Part shown: positions 5,193-7,049 of the stretch, piece by piece
Position numbering within the stretch: position 1 is the first letter of the stretch
Layout of the letters: each line of letters begins with the position of its first letter
NCBI GenBank assembly: GCA_050742975.1
Contig: JBOGDQ010000035.1
Span: forward strand, 1-7,049
From: JBDTGE01 sp050742975
GTDB lineage: Bacteria > Actinomycetota > Actinomycetes > Mycobacteriales > Jatrophihabitantaceae
DNA: 7,049 bases
Direction of reading: 5' to 3'
Made by a program: the position numbers and the translations under genes
Notes under the pieces: generated by a model
Told to the model about the DNA's origin: nothing
The model's database searches: none
What the model saw: the letters and a program-made list of their open reading frames with translations, nothing else

Positions 5193-6818
5193 GTGTACTA
5201 CCCGCTGACCGTTCGCGACTTCCTCGATCGCGCCGAGCACGTCTACCCGGACCGGATCGGCATCGTCGACGAGCCCGATCAGCCGGCGAGGAGCCTGGGC
5301 GAGCTCAGCTACCGGGCGATGGCGCAGAACGCGCGGGCGCAGGCGGCCCGCCTCGATCAGCTCGGCGTGCCGGTCGGCGGGCGCGTCGCCGTCATCTCGC
5401 AGAACTCGGCCCGGCTGCTGACCTCGTTCTTCGGCGTCTCGGGGTGGGGACGGGTGCTCGTGCCGATCAACTTCCGGCTAGCGCAGCCGGAGATCGAGTA
5501 CATCGTGCGGCACTGCGGCGCGGACGTCGTCTACGCCGACCCGTCCTGCAAGGCGATGCTCGACGGTCTCGAGGTGACCCACAAGTTCCTGCTCGGCGAG
5601 GACGAGGACCTGTACCTGCGCGACACCGAGCCGGCCGAGTGGGCCGAGCCGGACGAGGGCGCGACGGCCACGATCAACTACACGTCCGGGACCACTGCCC
5701 GTCCGAAGGGCGTGCAGCTCACGCACCGCAACCTGTGGCTGAACGCGACCGTCTTCGGCCTGCACGAGACGATCAGCGACCGCGACGTCTATCTGCACAC
5801 GCTGCCGATGTTCCACGCCAACGGCTGGGGCATGCCGTACGGGATCACCGGCGTCGGCGGCACGCACATCGTCCTGCGCCAGGTCGACGGCACCGAGATC
5901 CTGCGCCGCATCGAGCGGCACGGCGTCACGATCATGTGCACGGCGCCCGCCGTGGTGAATGCGGCGCTGGACGGGGCGGCGAGCTGGGACGGTCCGGTCC
6001 CCGGCCGCGACCGGGTGCGCATCGTCGTCGCGGGCGCACCGCCGCCGTCCAAGACCATCGAGCGGGTCATGACGGAGCTGGGCTGGGAGTTCACCCAGAT
6101 CTACGGCCTCACCGAGACGTCCCCGATCGTCACGGTGAACCGGATGCGCGCCGAGTGGGACGAGCTGCCCGCGATCGATCGGGCCCGGAAGCTGATGCGA
6201 GCCGGGGCACCCGCGCTCGGCGTCCGGGTAGCGGTCGACCTCGACGGGGAGGTCATCACGGCCTCCAACCACAACCTGGACGGCTACTGGAAGCAGCCCG
6301 AGGAGAGCGCCAAGGCGATTCGCCCTGCAGCTCTTGCGCCGACCGGAGGTCCAGGCGCCTCGGCCAGCACAGCAGCTCTTGCGCCGACCGGAGGTCCAGG
6401 CGCCTCGGCCAGCACAGCGCACTGGTTTCACACCGGCGACGGCGGCTACCTGGACGACGACGGCTACCTCGTCATCTCCGACCGCAAGAAGGACGTGATC
6501 ATCTCCGGCGGCGAGAACGTGTCTTCGATCGAGGTGGAGGATGCGCTGACGTCGCACCCGGCCGTGCGCGAGGTGGCGGTCATCGGCGTCCCGGACGAGA
6601 AGTGGGGCGAGCTGGTGACCGGCCTGGTCGTGCGTGCCGACGCCGCCGACGTCACGGCGGAGGAGCTGATCACCCACTGTCGCGGATCCCTGGCCGGCTA
6701 CAAGTGCCCGAAGCGGATCGAGTTCGTCGAGTCACTGCCGCGCACCGCTACCGGCAAGCTGCAGAAGTTCAAGCTGCGCGAGCCGTACTGGGCCGGCCAC
6801 GAGCGCCAGGTCAACTGA
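5193..6818 (+). CDS. AMP-dependent acyl-CoA synthetase (FadD-like) with a duplicated insertion
   Basis: Adenylate-forming ligase that activates a carboxylic acid with ATP to an acyl-AMP and transfers the acyl group to coenzyme A; cytoplasmic. 541 residues. Visible motifs: phosphate-binding YTSGTTARPKGVQLTHRN (163-180), MFHANGWG (206-213), IVVAGAPPP (277-285), IYGLTETSP (303-311), WFHTGD with Asp416 for ribose contact, the hinge and A8 region SDRKKDVIISGGENVSSIEVED (429-450) and the catalytic Lys522 in TATGKLQK. The N-terminus (YYPLTVRDFLDRAEHVYPDR) is typical of actinobacterial FadD-like ligases. GTG 5193 is fixed by GGAGG 6 nt upstream. The chain length or type of acid cannot be read from the sequence; fatty, branched or aromatic acids are all possible. 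Odd: between KAIR (374-377) and HWFHTGD, where relatives have only about two residues (as in RDGWFHTGD), there are about 32 extra residues made of AALAPTGGPGASAST twice (379-408). Their codons are poorer in G/C at third positions than the rest of the gene. All catalytic motifs remain intact and in frame. Confidence 0.93.
   Translation: MYYPLTVRDFLDRAEHVYPDRIGIVDEPDQPARSLGELSYRAMAQNARAQAARLDQLGVPVGGRVAVISQNSARLLTSFFGVSGWGRVLVPINFRLAQPEIEYIVRHCGADVVYADPSCKAMLDGLEVTHKFLLGEDEDLYLRDTEPAEWAEPDEGATATINYTSGTTARPKGVQLTHRNLWLNATVFGLHETISDRDVYLHTLPMFHANGWGMPYGITGVGGTHIVLRQVDGTEILRRIERHGVTIMCTAPAVVNAALDGAASWDGPVPGRDRVRIVVAGAPPPSKTIERVMTELGWEFTQIYGLTETSPIVTVNRMRAEWDELPAIDRARKLMRAGAPALGVRVAVDLDGEVITASNHNLDGYWKQPEESAKAIRPAALAPTGGPGASASTAALAPTGGPGASASTAHWFHTGDGGYLDDDGYLVISDRKKDVIISGGENVSSIEVEDALTSHPAVREVAVIGVPDEKWGELVTGLVVRADAADVTAEELITHCRGSLAGYKCPKRIEFVESLPRTATGKLQKFKLREPYWAGHERQVN
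6327..6418 (+). repeat. two exact 45-bp tandem copies inserted in the acyl-CoA synthetase gene
   Basis: Unit 1 is 6327-6371 and unit 2 is 6372-6416; the two are identical and start GCAGCTCTTGCGCC, followed by a 2-nt start of a third copy. Each unit holds a hairpin: GCGCC-GACC, loop GGA, GGTC-CA-GGCGC (6336-6358 and 6381-6403). The reading frame is kept through both (15 codons each). Codons such as GCA, CTT, GGA, CCA and ACA are uncommon in the flanking gene, which points to inserted DNA rather than drifted coding sequence. Confidence 0.9.
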
Positions 6819-6839
6819 AGTTCCGGGTGCCGTTCGGGT

Positions 6840-6887
6840 GATCTTCCTGCGGATCCGGCGTCGTGGCACCGTCCGTGCAGGAAGATC
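6840..6887 (+). terminator. 48-nt palindrome after the acyl-CoA synthetase (terminator or repeat element)
   Basis: GATCTTCCTGC (6840-6850) pairs perfectly with GCAGGAAGATC (6877-6887). Inner short stems GGA/TCC and CGG/CCG leave an apical loop with GTCGTGGC. It begins 21 nt after the stop at 6818. There is no T-run. It has the same total length and the same ends as the element at 5038-5085. Confidence 0.7.
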
Positions 6888-6934
6888 CCGCGCGGGCGGG
6901 CGACCTGTCGGCGCGGGCTGTTAGACAGGACGAC

Positions 6935-6994
6935 ATGAGCACCCGTCAAAGTCGCTCCGCCGGCGCTCCGCAGTTTCGCGGGGATCCCGCGTGA
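6935..6994 (+). CDS. possible 19-residue leader ORF overlapping the next gene
   Basis: ATG 6935 opens MSTRQSRSAGAPQFRGDPA and stops at 6992-6994, sharing GTGA with the GTG start at 6991. A TAGACA hexamer sits 7 nt upstream, resembling the leaderless promoters of this window but lacking the final T; AGGA 4 nt upstream is a weak, close Shine-Dalgarno. The peptide has no recognised domain and no run of a single amino acid suggesting classical attenuation. It could drive translational coupling of the downstream gene, or be a chance ORF; its short length leaves this open. Confidence 0.35.
   Translation: MSTRQSRSAGAPQFRGDPA
6977..6991 (+). promoter_or_regulatory. hairpin over the start of the right-edge gene
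   Basis: CGCGGG-GAT-CCCGCG can form a 6-bp stem with a 3-nt loop. It would tie up the GGGGA Shine-Dalgarno-like run (6980-6984) and the first base of the GTG start. A ribosome translating the 19-codon ORF would open it. Predicted by eye, not folded. Confidence 0.4.
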
Positions 6995-7049
6995 CCGAGC
7001 TGCTGGACCGGACCGGCCTGCGCGCGCAGGCCGAGGTTCACCTGCGCGC
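6991..7049 (+). CDS. unidentified protein, N-terminus only (window-truncated)
   Basis: GTG 6991 opens (M)TELLDRTGLRAQAEVHLRA and the frame stays open to the window end. GGGGA lies 6 nt upstream. In this frame an upstream stop occurs at 6922-6924, and no other ATG or GTG lies between, so this is the only reasonable start. About 20 residues of helical, charged sequence are too few to assign a family. It follows the acyl-CoA synthetase on the same strand but is separated from it by the 48-nt palindrome, so it is probably a separate transcription unit. Confidence 0.5.
   Translation, partial: MTELLDRTGLRAQAEVHLR

Noticed and set aside
4167..5240. Minus-strand 357-codon ORF rich in Leu/Gly/Arg repeats, opposite the DoxX-like gene
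   Set aside because: Its repeats are only the reverse reading of the 33-bp tandem repeats. The plus-strand frame has a Shine-Dalgarno, membrane segments and a regular hendecad.
5478..6677. 399-codon minus-strand ORF opposite the acyl-CoA synthetase
   Set aside because: Antisense shadow with no recognisable domain or ribosome binding site; high GC keeps the frame open.
5186..6841. 551-codon plus-strand ORF in another frame over the acyl-CoA synthetase
   Set aside because: Arg/Gly/Ala-rich shadow frame with no motif; the real frame shows all adenylate-forming motifs.
6698..6949. Minus-strand 83-codon ORF over the synthetase end and the 48-nt palindrome
   Set aside because: It runs through both the hairpin and the well-supported 3' end of the ligase; no motif is visible.

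Overview
This window comes from a high-GC actinobacterium. Third codon positions are overwhelmingly G or C, three genes appear to start leaderless transcripts on GTG or ATG, and a bacterial protein O-mannosyltransferase lies next to rsmI and metG, a neighbourhood known from mycobacteria and streptomycetes. The genus cannot be fixed from the sequence alone.

Layout: 1-740 (minus) is the N-terminal part of methionyl-tRNA synthetase (metG), cut by the window edge. 849-1176 (minus) is the wreck of an Uma2-family (DUF820) gene that has lost its catalytic middle. 1236-2096 (minus) is rsmI, the 16S rRNA C1402 2'-O-methyltransferase. It is divergent from 2208-3803 (plus), the GT39 protein O-mannosyltransferase pmt. 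3849-5012 (plus) follows 45 nt behind pmt and encodes a small DoxX-like membrane protein with a long Ala/Lys/Ser tail built of 11-residue repeats. 5193-6818 (plus) is an acyl-CoA synthetase whose C-terminal half carries an in-frame 45-bp tandem duplication. At the right edge, a 19-codon ORF (6935-6994) overlaps by 4 nt the start of an unidentified gene that runs out of the window.

How it works together: metG and rsmI serve translation (tRNA charging, decoding-site methylation). Pmt glycosylates exported proteins at the membrane. The acyl-CoA synthetase has its own ribosome binding site and probably its own promoter. metG, rsmI and pmt each have a TAGNNT -10 hexamer placed 6-7 nt before the start codon and no convincing Shine-Dalgarno sequence, so all three look leaderless. 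The genes after pmt use Shine-Dalgarno starts.

Points that stand out: (1) two 48-nt palindromes, at 5038-5085 and 6840-6887, each 21-25 nt after a stop codon, with identical ends, compensatory stem changes and a shared apical sequence GTCRTGGC; (2) the duplicated 45-bp hairpin-containing insertion inside the acyl-CoA synthetase; (3) a perfect 14-bp inverted repeat around the rsmI start and promoter; (4) the hendecad-repeat tail of the DoxX-like protein; (5) the possible leader ORF at the right edge. No CRISPR array, tRNA or rRNA gene, transposase or known defence system was seen.
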